Of a DNA stretch of 64,000 bases, positions 1 through 7,806 are shown piece by piece (the first letter of the stretch is position 1; each line of letters begins with the position of its first letter). Below the pieces are notes generated by a model. The model ran no database searches. It saw only the letters and a list, made by a program, of their open reading frames with translations, and was not told the DNA's origin. Source of the DNA: Bacteroidota bacterium (GTDB lineage Bacteria > Bacteroidota > Bacteroidia > Chitinophagales > JADIYW01). The position numbers and the translations under genes are program-made. Where the stretch lies: the NCBI GenBank assembly GCA_016705125.1, contig JADIYW010000004.1, positions 1 through 64,000 on the forward strand, read 5' to 3'.

Positions 1-1781
1 TCAATTACCGTTTTGGCAATTGCTCTTCTCAATTCTTTTGGATTTACATCATACGATTCGGTCAATACATCTAATAATTTGCTTACAATGGTGCGCTCCG
101 CTCCTGTAGCATAACTGGCAATGGCATCGGCACCTGCTTTTCTTACTTTAGCTAATGCCTCGTATAAATACAATTGCAACATTTTTTTCTTTATTTCTAA
201 ATGTTCTTGGTTTAACGATTTATCAGCTGTAAGTTTCTTTACTCTTAGCAATAAACTCTCTGCAATAAACGCTTCTGCCAATATATCTGCCAAATTGATT
301 ACAATTTCTTGCTCATCCACTAGTTTCAATTTTAGCTTTCTTCCAGCAGCTCCCGAGATTAATAAAAAAGCCTTTTTCAAACTTTCTACTATAGATTCTT
401 CTTTTCCAAATTTACCTGATGTAGGCAAAGGCAACCACTCTTTTAGCAACAAACCTGGCAATTCCTTGCCTGCTTTTAACAAATTAACTTCTTTGGTTTT
501 ATAAGCTCGCTTCATCAATTCGCCTACTGAAAGCATTCTATTTATTTCATTTGTACCTTCGTAAATTCTAGTAATCCGGGCATCTCGATACCCCATTTCG
601 GCACCTTGCTCCATGCTATAACCCATTCCACCCAATACTTGTATGGTTTCATCTACTCCGTAGGTAACGGTTTCAGAACCAGTTACTTTCAAAATAGCAC
701 ACTCCACCGCAAATTCACGAATAGCTTTTTGTTTTGCATCATTATCGCTTTCTCCTGCTGCTTTTAACTCATCGTATTTTTGGTCTATCATTCTACCTGT
801 TCGGTACAATGCCGATTCAACTGCAAATGCTCGTGTAGCCATTTCTCCAATTTTGTGTTGAATAGCGCCAAACTCTGCAATAGATTTCTCGAATTGGAAT
901 CGTTGCGTGGCATATTGCACTGAATTGCTACAAGCAAATTTTGCTCCACCCACACTACCAGCTGCCAATTTAATTCGTCCTGTATTCAAAATATTTAAAG
1001 CCATCTTAAAGCCATCGCCTCTATTGGCCAATAAATTTTCTTTAGGAACAGGACAATTATTAAAAAATACCTGTACTGTTGATGATGCTTTTATACCTAA
1101 TTTCTTCTCTTCTTTTCCCAATTCAATGCCACCAAATGCCTTTTCAACTATAAATGCTGAAAGATTTTCATCGTTTTCTATTTTGGCAAAAACAATGAAA
1201 ATATCGGCAAATCCACCATTGGTAATCCACATCTTTTGTCCATTAATTAGGTAATCTCCTTCAGGAGTTAAAGTAGCTTTGGTTTTGCCACTATTTGCAT
1301 CTGAACCTGCACTTGGCTCCGTTAGCGCATAAGCAGCTTTTATTTCGCCACTTGCCACACCTGGCAAATATTTCATTTTTTGTTCCTCATTTCCATAATA
1401 AGCAATTGGCAATGAACCAATTGAAGTTTGAGCTCCAATGGTTGTTGCAAATGAAAAACCCAATGCAATGGCTTCGGAAAACACCAATCCTGTATTGAAA
1501 TCAACACCCATTCCACCATAAGGTTCATCTACTGATATGCCACATAATCCGAGCTCAGCAGCCTTATGGAAAATTTCTAAAATCAAATCCATGTCTTTAG
1601 AAGCGTCCATTGCAGCCACTTTTTCGATACCCAAACCATGAATTTCTTTCATACAAAAGTCTTTCACCATATCCTGTATCATTCGCTGCTCTTCCGTTAG
1701 TTGCTCCGGAATAAATACATCCTTTATATTGGTATCATCGGTTATAAAATATCCACCTCTCAAAAAATTATCTTTACTCAT
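1..1781 (-). CDS. Acyl-CoA dehydrogenase, long form (3' end off window)
   Basis: FAD-dependent alpha,beta-dehydrogenation of acyl-CoA in fatty-acid oxidation. An open frame runs from the ATG at 1781 to the left edge without a stop, giving about 593 codons, so the C-terminus is missing. Visible family motifs are YALTEPSAGSDA and WITNGG in the FAD/substrate region and IYEGTNEINR, which carries the usual catalytic glutamate. The length and the large segment after that motif match the long VLCAD/ACAD9-like class rather than the roughly 380-residue class seen at 58965. The gene stands alone; its start lies 47 nt from a 44-bp repeat. The exact chain-length preference cannot be read from the sequence. 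Confidence 0.93.
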   Translation of the reverse strand, partial: MSKDNFLRGGYFITDDTNIKDVFIPEQLTEEQRMIQDMVKDFCMKEIHGLGIEKVAAMDASKDMDLILEIFHKAAELGLCGISVDEPYGGMGVDFNTGLVFSEAIALGFSFATTIGAQTSIGSLPIAYYGNEEQKMKYLPGVASGEIKAAYALTEPSAGSDANSGKTKATLTPEGDYLINGQKMWITNGGFADIFIVFAKIENDENLSAFIVEKAFGGIELGKEEKKLGIKASSTVQVFFNNCPVPKENLLANRGDGFKMALNILNTGRIKLAAGSVGGAKFACSNSVQYATQRFQFEKSIAEFGAIQHKIGEMATRAFAVESALYRTGRMIDQKYDELKAAGESDNDAKQKAIREFAVECAILKVTGSETVTYGVDETIQVLGGMGYSMEQGAEMGYRDARITRIYEGTNEINRMLSVGELMKRAYKTKEVNLLKAGKELPGLLLKEWLPLPTSGKFGKEESIVESLKKAFLLISGAAGRKLKLKLVDEQEIVINLADILAEAFIAESLLLRVKKLTADKSLNQEHLEIKKKMLQLYLYEALAKVRKAGADAIASYATGAERTIVSKLLDVLTESYDVNPKELRRAIAKTVI

Positions 1782-1828
1782 CTTATATGTTTTATAATGT
1801 AATATAATACAAAACAAATATCTAAATT

Positions 1829-1872
1829 AAATGCATGCATTGCATTTTTTTGGGGTTAAAAAAATATTAAAA
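1829..1872. repeat. 44-bp direct repeat, left copy
   Basis: Identical over 44 nt to 2957-3000. It contains the 12-bp palindrome AATGCATGCATT, a T7 run, GGGG and an A/T-rich tail. The identity ends abruptly on both sides. The two copies bracket the RhuM-Fic gene, so one copy plus the gene (1829-2956) forms a unit that could be gained or lost by recombination. Confidence 0.9.
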
Positions 1873-1969
1873 AAAGATGATTATATTTACTAATTATCTA
1901 TATTCATAAAAAAATAAAATTACCATAAAATAAAAAAATCCTTCCTAAAGAAGCCAAAACCATTGATAA

Positions 1970-2929
1970 ATGAATGAAATAGTAATATATAAAACAGGTA
2001 ATAATCAAATTGAAGTCTCTGTTCAGTTTGAAAATGAAACGTTATGGCTTAATCTTTCCCAAATTTCATTGCTTTTTGAAAGGGATAAATCTGTAATTTC
2101 GAGACATATAAACAATATCTTCAAAACAGAGGAGCTCATCAAAGATTCAGTTGTTGCAAAAAATGCAACAACTGCCAAAGACGGTAAAACCTATCAAGTA
2201 GAATATTATAATTTAGATTTGATATTGTCTGTAGGATATCGAGTAAATTCCAAACAAGGTACAGAATTCCGCCAATGGGCAACAGCACGATTAAAAGATT
2301 ATTTAATAAAAGGATATGCCATAAATGAAAAACGCCTACAACAAAAGCAGCTAGAGGTAGAATTTCTAAAAACTGGCTTACGCATTTTGGGACGTGCAAT
2401 TGAAAATACTTCCCATGAACAAGACCTAAAAGTTTTCGAACAGTTTGCAAAAGGATTGGCTTTATTGGACGATTATGATCACGAAGCTTTAGACCAACAA
2501 GGATTAACCATAAAGGAAGCCATTTATCCAGAAGCAAAAGATTATATGGAACTAATTAAGCAGATGTATTCTGATTTCGAATCTTCTGTTTTTGCAAAAC
2601 CCAAAGATGAGAGCTTTTATAGTTCTATAAACCAAATAAAACAAAGTTTCGGAGGGGTAGAATTATACCCAAGCATGGAAGAAAAAGCAGCCAACTTGCT
2701 TTATCTAATCACCAAAAATCATTCATTTGTAGATGGAAATAAAAGGATTGCAGCCGCTTGTTTTGTTTATTTTCTACAACAAAACCAGGCATTGTATAAC
2801 AGCAAATTTGAATCGATAATATCTAATGAAACATTGGCAACGCTTACGCTTTACATCGCCAATAGCCGTCCCGAAGAAATCGAAATTGTAAAGCGATTAA
2901 TAATAAGTGTATTGAACAGAAATAAATAA
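1970..2929 (+). CDS. RhuM-family protein with C-terminal Fic/Doc domain
   Basis: The N-terminal half (about residues 1-140) has the RhuM pattern: 'VQFENETLWLNLSQI', then 'SVISRHINNIF' and 'SVGYRVNSKQGTEFRQWA'. The C-terminal half is a Fic/Doc domain with the motif HSFVDGNKR at about residues 251-259. The lysine after the asparagine (GNKR, not GNGR) is the Doc-type form; Doc phosphorylates EF-Tu, whereas GNGR Fic proteins AMPylate, so AMP transfer should not be assumed. The fusion is a known architecture often found in mobile or toxin-like contexts. There is no obvious antitoxin gene beside it. The gene lies between two perfect 44-bp repeats, which suggests a mobile cassette. The substrate is unknown. 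Confidence 0.88.
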   Translation: MNEIVIYKTGNNQIEVSVQFENETLWLNLSQISLLFERDKSVISRHINNIFKTEELIKDSVVAKNATTAKDGKTYQVEYYNLDLILSVGYRVNSKQGTEFRQWATARLKDYLIKGYAINEKRLQQKQLEVEFLKTGLRILGRAIENTSHEQDLKVFEQFAKGLALLDDYDHEALDQQGLTIKEAIYPEAKDYMELIKQMYSDFESSVFAKPKDESFYSSINQIKQSFGGVELYPSMEEKAANLLYLITKNHSFVDGNKRIAAACFVYFLQQNQALYNSKFESIISNETLATLTLYIANSRPEEIEIVKRLIISVLNRNK

Positions 2930-2956
2930 TGAAAAATCAGAAATTGCAATTATATC

Positions 2957-3000
2957 AAATGCATGCATTGCATTTTTTTGGGGTTAAAAAAATATTAAAA
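2957..3000. repeat. 44-bp direct repeat, right copy
   Basis: Perfect copy of 1829-1872 in the same orientation, starting 28 nt after the RhuM-Fic stop codon. It is followed by two copies of TTGGTTGAAAAAA (about 3000-3034), a short local duplication seen only on this side. Confidence 0.9.
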
Positions 3001-3081
3001 TTGGTTGAAAAAAAAGGTAGTTGGTTGAAAAAATAAATTTGTTCTAATTAATTCAATCTAATTTTACAAAAAACAACTAAA

Positions 3082-3747
3082 ATGAAACAACTAATATTAA
3101 TTGCAATACTTATTTTGAGCACCAAACTAATAGCTCAAGAAACCAATGAAATTTCCACTTCATCTAATAAATATAATCACCATTTTAATATTGGCTATTC
3201 TTGGAATAGATTTAACCCTCTTTTATTGGGTTTGATGGGAATAAATAATGGAATGTATGATTATAATAGCGATAGCTATTTTTATCCATATAAGGAAAAT
3301 GGGAAATACAATTTCATCAAACAAAAAAACATAAACTCATTTGTTTTTGGTTATTCCAAATCCTCTAAAAGATACCAAAAAGCCACTTTTGGCATTACAG
3401 GAACTTTTGACTTATATAAAGAATTTTACACCTATTCACTTGAAGGCAATACCATAAATACCACTCAAACCACTCAAGCTTATAGCGTAATGGCAAATGC
3501 TTATTATCATTATTTGAAAAAGAGTAAATGGGTGGATTTGTACTTTGGTGGCGATTTTGGCATGATGCTTATACGTGTAAAAACTAAAGACACCGACAAT
3601 AATATTAGTGAAAGCAAAACAAAGGGCATTCCGATGGGCAGTTTTTGTCCATTTGGTATACAACTAAAAACTCGTGTTGCTCCATACTTACAAATGAACA
3701 TCGGCTCAAGAGGCATGATTGAGGGCGGAATTGTGGCCAATTTTTAA
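3082..3747 (+). CDS. Exported hypothetical protein, beta-barrel-like
   Basis: I do not recognise a named family. A signal peptide is clear (lysine, hydrophobic core, cleavage near IAQE at about residue 19). The rest is rich in alternating aromatic/polar stretches, several YSW/GYS-like segments and many tyrosines, which fits a small outer-membrane beta-barrel or periplasmic protein of about 200 residues. It starts 81 nt after the right 44-bp repeat and ends before a strong hairpin. Cell-envelope location is inferred from the signal peptide only. Confidence 0.6.
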   Translation: MKQLILIAILILSTKLIAQETNEISTSSNKYNHHFNIGYSWNRFNPLLLGLMGINNGMYDYNSDSYFYPYKENGKYNFIKQKNINSFVFGYSKSSKRYQKATFGITGTFDLYKEFYTYSLEGNTINTTQTTQAYSVMANAYYHYLKKSKWVDLYFGGDFGMMLIRVKTKDTDNNISESKTKGIPMGSFCPFGIQLKTRVAPYLQMNIGSRGMIEGGIVANF

Positions 3748-3771
3748 GCTATTATAATTATAATAACACCA

Positions 3772-3808
3772 AATACTTTTTGGCAACCAAATGTTGTCAA
3801 AAAGTATT
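3772..3808. other. Strong 16-bp hairpin with 5-nt loop, no T-tract
   Basis: Arms 3772-3787 and 3793-3808 pair over 16 bp with a single G-T (G-U) wobble, around the loop CAAAT. Neither strand has the run of T residues expected of an intrinsic terminator. It may cap the transcript of the preceding exported protein, or be a small palindromic repeat element, or act in the leader of the aminotransferase gene that begins at 3871. Confidence 0.7.
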
Positions 3809-3870
3809 AATATTCAATTAATCTAAAATAGATTTTTAAATTTTTAAATTTGAGGTCTAAAACAATAATC

Positions 3871-5067
3871 ATGCTTTCTACATCAATTGCACTAAATCGA
3901 GTAACCGAATCTGCTACACTAAAAATGGCTACTTTAAGCCGGGAATTAGCTGCCAAAGGCGTCAATATAATTAGTCTTAGCCTTGGAGAACCCGATTTTT
4001 CATCGCCTGACCATATTCACCAAGCAGCAATTGATGCAATAAAAACAGGAAAATTCGATTCTTATTCTCCTGTTACTGGTTATTTAGATTTACGACAAGC
4101 TATTTGCACAAAATTACTTCGTGATAATAATTTGGAATACAAACCTGAGAACATAGTAGTTTCAACAGGGGCAAAACATTCTCTTTTTAATATATTTTCA
4201 GCTTTTATTAATCCAGGCGACGAGGTAATTATCCCTGGTCCTTTTTGGGTTAGTTATCCCGAGCAAATTAAATATTGTGATGGAATTCCTGTTTATATCA
4301 AAACAACTGTTGCCGATAATTTTAAAATGAGTGCTGCACAATTAGAAGCCGCCATTACCCCTAAAACAAAATTTTTGGTTTATTCTTCCCCTTGTAACCC
4401 AACTGGTGCTGTGTATACAAAAGATGAATTAGCCGCATTTGTGGCAGTTTTAGAAAAATATCCTCATGTGCATGTGGTTTCTGACGAAATTTATGAATTC
4501 TTGAATTACGAAGGCAAGCATGTTAGTATTGCTGAGTTTCCTTCAATGAAAGACAGAACAATAGTTGTAAATGGCCAAGCCAAAGGATTTGCAATGACAG
4601 GCTGGAGAATTGGCTATATTGCTGCGCCAGCTTATATTGCTAAAGCATGTGAGAAACTACAAGGACAAGTAACGAGTGGCACTAATTCTGTGGCGCAAAG
4701 GGCTACAATAGCAGCGCTTACTGGGTCGCTCGAACCTACATACAAAATGCGAGAAGCCTTTAAAATTAGACGTAAAATGGTTTATGACCTAATGTTGGAG
4801 ATTCCAGGATTTAAATGTACAATGCCCGAAGGCGCTTTTTATCTTTTTCCAGATATTAGCTATTATTTCGGAAAATCGTATAATGGACAAACAATCGAAA
4901 ATGCCGAAGACTTTGCAATGTACCTATTAAATGAAGGTCATGTGGCTGCTGTTTCAGGTGATGGATTTGGCGCGCCAGAGTGTATTCGTTTTTCTTATGC
5001 AGCATCAGAGGCCAATCTGGTAGAAGCGTTTACAAGAATAAAAAATGCATGTGCTAAATTGGTTTAG
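3871..5067 (+). CDS. Class I/II pyridoxal-phosphate aminotransferase (aspartate aminotransferase type)
   Basis: Transfers an amino group from an amino acid (probably aspartate) to 2-oxoglutarate, using PLP. The fold-type I signature is complete: SLGEPDF near the N-terminus, 'SSPCNPTGAVY' for the cofactor site, VVSDEIYE, and the PLP lysine in 'NGQAKGFAMTGWRIGY' (about Lys238). The C-terminal arginine that binds the carboxylate is in ECIRFSYA. I place the start at the ATG at 3871; the frame is open to a TTG at 3850, but the ATG gives the family's usual length of about 398 residues. A terminator follows at 5091. The substrate assignment to aspartate is by family resemblance. Confidence 0.92.
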   Translation: MLSTSIALNRVTESATLKMATLSRELAAKGVNIISLSLGEPDFSSPDHIHQAAIDAIKTGKFDSYSPVTGYLDLRQAICTKLLRDNNLEYKPENIVVSTGAKHSLFNIFSAFINPGDEVIIPGPFWVSYPEQIKYCDGIPVYIKTTVADNFKMSAAQLEAAITPKTKFLVYSSPCNPTGAVYTKDELAAFVAVLEKYPHVHVVSDEIYEFLNYEGKHVSIAEFPSMKDRTIVVNGQAKGFAMTGWRIGYIAAPAYIAKACEKLQGQVTSGTNSVAQRATIAALTGSLEPTYKMREAFKIRRKMVYDLMLEIPGFKCTMPEGAFYLFPDISYYFGKSYNGQTIENAEDFAMYLLNEGHVAAVSGDGFGAPECIRFSYAASEANLVEAFTRIKNACAKLV

Positions 5068-5090
5068 TTTGTGAGTTTAAAATAATAATT

Positions 5091-5121
5091 AAAAAAGCGA
5101 GCCTTGTGTTCGCTTTTTTTT
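5091..5121 (+). terminator. Intrinsic terminator after the aminotransferase gene
   Basis: Nine-bp stem AAAAAGCGA / TCGCTTTTT with loop GCCTTGTGT, followed by further T residues. Confidence 0.85.
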
Positions 5122-5134
5122 ATTTTTACAAAAT

Positions 5135-6118
5135 ATGAAAGAAAAATTATCAGTCGAATTCTTTCGCGGTTTGCCAATTTTAGTAATGGGCGACTTGATG
5201 CTCGATACTTTTTGTGTTGGAAAGGTTAACCGACAATCGCCCGAATTTGACATTCCAGTGTTGGATTTCGATCAACAATTTTATTCTCTTGGTGGTGCGG
5301 CAAATGTATCAAGAAACCTAAAATCGCTCAAAGGCCGACCGATTACGCTTGGATTTAATGGTAATGACGCAGCCAATAAGCGAATACTAGAAATATTTGA
5401 GGACTATGGAATGGAACGCACCTATTTAAAAACTTCTGTAGATAGAATAACAACTGAAAAAATTCGATTCTTCAATGACAAACTGCCATTGCTCAGAATG
5501 GATAAGGAAACGAATATACCAATGGGTAAAGATGAAATCAAAAAATTAGAACGCAACCTTAGACTTATCTTTAAAAGAGAACCTATTTCTTTTGCCATTT
5601 TACAAGATTACAATAAAGGTTTTTTCACAAAAGAATCGATTGATTTAATTACTTATTTTTTAAGAACCCACAAAATACCATTTGCAGTTGACCCCAAAAA
5701 AGATAATTTTTGGGATTGGTTTAACCCGACCATTTTCAAACCCAACCTAAAGGAAATTTCGGAAGCACTTGGTTATAATGTATTGCCAAACAAAAGGGAA
5801 TTAGATAAATCTGCTCGCATTATATTTGAAAAAATTTATGCTGAAAATATTTTGATTACCCTTGGTGAAAATGGCATTTATTATAATGATAGAAAAAAAT
5901 CAGGCATTATCCCAGCAAATAAATTCAACATACAAGATGTGTCTGGCGCTGGTGACACCGTAATAAGCACGGCTGCAATGGCATATTGTTGCAATTTCAA
6001 TTTAGAGCAAATCGCCTATTTGTCTAATTTGGCGGCTGGGTTGGTTTGTCAGCTACCCTATGTACAACCTTTGCCATTAGATGAATTAAGCAATTGTTTA
6101 TCAAATATTAGGCATTAA
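5135..6118 (+). CDS. PfkB-family sugar kinase, HldE/RfaE domain I-like
   Basis: Ribokinase-fold kinase resembling the kinase domain of HldE/RfaE, which phosphorylates D-glycero-beta-D-manno-heptose 7-phosphate for LPS inner-core precursor synthesis. The N-terminus has VMGDLMLD and SLGGAANVSRNL. The C-terminus has the PfkB signature VSGAGDTVIS with the catalytic aspartate. The segment NRQSPEFDIPV is the counterpart of the RISPEAPVPV motif of the heptose kinases. At 327 residues it has only the kinase domain; the ADP-transferase domain is absent. Its 3' end overlaps the convergent ATPase gene by 18 nt. Another sugar kinase substrate is possible. Confidence 0.82.
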   Translation: MKEKLSVEFFRGLPILVMGDLMLDTFCVGKVNRQSPEFDIPVLDFDQQFYSLGGAANVSRNLKSLKGRPITLGFNGNDAANKRILEIFEDYGMERTYLKTSVDRITTEKIRFFNDKLPLLRMDKETNIPMGKDEIKKLERNLRLIFKREPISFAILQDYNKGFFTKESIDLITYFLRTHKIPFAVDPKKDNFWDWFNPTIFKPNLKEISEALGYNVLPNKRELDKSARIIFEKIYAENILITLGENGIYYNDRKKSGIIPANKFNIQDVSGAGDTVISTAAMAYCCNFNLEQIAYLSNLAAGLVCQLPYVQPLPLDELSNCLSNIRH

Positions 6119-7234
6119 AAAATCCTCTACATTGTCGGGTGTAATCACCATTTGACTCGAAGGGTAAGCATCCAAAAAAGTAGTTGAAAACCGAGCCTTT
6201 GCTTTTGCATTCCACTTTATCTCCACTGCCAAATATTTCTTACCTATTTCTTCTATATAATCAATTTCTTGCTGCTGAACGGTGCGCCAAAAATAGGTTT
6301 TTGGATCTAATTGATTTTGAGCAAGGTATTTTTGTCGCTCGCTGATTACATAATTTTCCCATAAAGTACCCACGTCATTTCTTCTGTGTAAAGGAGAAAA
6401 ATTGCCCGTTACGGCATTTATAATTCCATTATCATAAAAATAAATTTTTTTTCCCTTTTTTATTTCATTGCGTACATTTTTTGACAAGGCTGGCAGTCTA
6501 AAAACCACGAATGCCTTTTCTAATAATTCAACATACTTTTCAATTGTTTTGTTGTCAGCCTGTACCAATTGGCTCAATTCATTAAAATTAACTTCGCTTC
6601 CTATCTGCAATGCCAATGCTTTTACTATTTTTTCTAATAGCAAAGGTTTGCTCAACTGCTCCAATCTAAATAAATCTTTGTATAAATAACTATTTGCTAA
6701 AAGCTTTATATGCTCTGCCGCATCTGCTGGATTGGTTACAATTTCTGGATAAGAACCATAAACCAACCTCTGCTCTAAATTTCTTTTTTCTTCTAAAAAA
6801 CCAAACTCCTGAACCAATTCACCATACGAAAATGGCAAAAGAAGCATTTCGTATTTTCTGCCAGTAAGGGGTTCATTGGTTTTATTAGCCAATTCAAAAG
6901 CAGAAGAGCCTGTTGCGATTACTTGTACCGTTTTTATTTGGTCAACTATTATTTTGATTACGATTCCTATATCTTTGATACGTTGTGCCTCATCGATATA
7001 CAATATTTTATGTTTACCAATAATACCTTTTAATTTAGTACTATTGGGTTTACTCAATAATTCAACGGTGTCTTCATCATCTCCATTTAAAATAAGTGCT
7101 TTCTTATTTTTGTTTTGAGCTAATAATTGGGCTATAAAAGTAGATTTGCCCGATTGTCGTGGACCAAACACCAATAATGCTTTACCCTTAAATAATCGAT
7201 CTTGTGCATATTTTAATTGATTTCGAACTATCAT
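6101..7234 (-). CDS. AAA ATPase with DUF4143 domain
   Basis: P-loop ATPase of the AAA_14/DUF4143 type. Walker A is GPRQSGKST near the N-terminus; Walker B is ILYIDEAQ; then comes ATGSSAFELA (sensor region). The C-terminal DUF4143 part contains 'KIYFYDNGIINAV' and 'REIDYIEE'-like residues (here QQEIDYIEE), similar to a nuclease-like fold, as is typical of the family. The frame opens at 7255, but a perfect -7 box (TATATTTG, minus strand) occupies 7253-7260, so the ATG at 7234 is the better start. Three palindromic repeats lie directly upstream. The family's cellular role is not established. Confidence 0.88.
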   Translation of the reverse strand: MIVRNQLKYAQDRLFKGKALLVFGPRQSGKSTFIAQLLAQNKNKKALILNGDDEDTVELLSKPNSTKLKGIIGKHKILYIDEAQRIKDIGIVIKIIVDQIKTVQVIATGSSAFELANKTNEPLTGRKYEMLLLPFSYGELVQEFGFLEEKRNLEQRLVYGSYPEIVTNPADAAEHIKLLANSYLYKDLFRLEQLSKPLLLEKIVKALALQIGSEVNFNELSQLVQADNKTIEKYVELLEKAFVVFRLPALSKNVRNEIKKGKKIYFYDNGIINAVTGNFSPLHRRNDVGTLWENYVISERQKYLAQNQLDPKTYFWRTVQQQEIDYIEEIGKKYLAVEIKWNAKAKARFSTTFLDAYPSSQMVITPDNVEDFLMPNI

Positions 7235-7252
7235 AAATTTTTGTTTACAACA

Positions 7253-7260
7253 CAAATATA
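7253..7260 (-). promoter_or_regulatory. -7 promoter element of the DUF4143 ATPase gene
   Basis: Minus-strand TATATTTG, a perfect TAnnTTTG box; a TTTG occurs about 21 nt upstream inside the nearest palindrome. The transcript would begin just before the ATG at 7234. Confidence 0.65.
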
Positions 7261-7261
7261 T

Positions 7262-7368
7262 AATATTTTTGGATTACATTCCAAAATAAACATAATTATT
7301 TTGGATTCTATTCCAAAATAAACATAATTATTTTGGATTCTATTCCAAAATAAACATAATTATTTTGA
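7262..7368. repeat. Three palindromic repeats upstream of the DUF4143 ATPase gene
   Basis: A unit of about 32 nt is repeated. Each copy holds the arms ATTTTGGA and TCCAAAAT separated by six bases, followed by the spacer AAACATAATT. Copies 2 and 3 are identical; the copy nearest the gene has TTACA in place of TTCTA. A half-site (ATTTTGAAA) ends the array. The first palindrome overlaps the expected -33 region, so the array looks like a multi-site operator for a protein binding as a dimer. Confidence 0.85.
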
Positions 7369-7415
7369 AATTTAGAAACTAATTTAAAAATTTAAATAAG
7401 AAAAAACTAAACCAA

Positions 7416-7805
7416 TTACATCTTATCGTTTTGGTTTTCCATTTTATTTTGCATCAAAATAGCTATTAGATTGGCTCTTGTTTTTGCCTTCTCAGCTAAT
7501 TCTCCAACAAATAATTCATCCATTGTTTGTTTGAAAATGAAAACCCAACGCTCAAAGAATTCGGGCTTCAATGGCACTAATTTATTAATTGCAAAATGGC
7601 TATCCATCGGACTACCGCTATATTTTGGTGTATCGAAAAGAATTGTTTCCCAAAAATCAACAATTTTAGGCATATGACTTGTCAAATCTAATTTAACAAT
7701 ATCCACAAAAATAAAACCTATTAAATCATCCTTAAAAGCCTTATCGTAAAATAATTTTACAAAAGTCTCAATATCCTTTCTATCTTCAATTAATTTAGTT
7801 TCCAT
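7416..7805 (-). CDS. Group III truncated haemoglobin
   Basis: Small haem protein of the 2-on-2 globin fold. Recognisable features are RKDIETFVKLFYDKAFKDD at the N-terminus, 'IVDFWETILFDTPKYSG' and then DSHFAINK, where the histidine fits the proximal haem ligand region of group III proteins, and RWVFIFKQTMDELF. The frame extends to 7904, but the ATG at 7805 gives 129 residues, the normal length, and sits one nucleotide after the permease stop codon (TAA-T-ATG). This suggests translational coupling with the upstream ABC permease. Roles proposed for the family include NO or oxygen chemistry; the function here is not known. Confidence 0.87.
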   Translation of the reverse strand: METKLIEDRKDIETFVKLFYDKAFKDDLIGFIFVDIVKLDLTSHMPKIVDFWETILFDTPKYSGSPMDSHFAINKLVPLKPEFFERWVFIFKQTMDELFVGELAEKAKTRANLIAILMQNKMENQNDKM

Positions 7806-7806
7806 A

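Noticed and set aside
1..1498. Plus-strand frames at 121-504, 907-1254 and 1295-1498
   Set aside because: They are opposite-strand shadows of the acyl-CoA dehydrogenase, whose minus-strand frame is continuous and has family motifs.
2139..2537. Minus-strand 132-codon frame inside the RhuM-Fic gene
   Set aside because: Low-complexity Leu-rich translation with no motif; the plus-strand gene explains the region.
1829..3000. Insertion sequence with transposase
   Set aside because: The repeats are direct and not inverted, and the enclosed gene is RhuM-Fic and not a transposase.
7262..7368. CRISPR array
   Set aside because: The units are directly adjacent palindromes with identical short spacers, and no cas genes are present.
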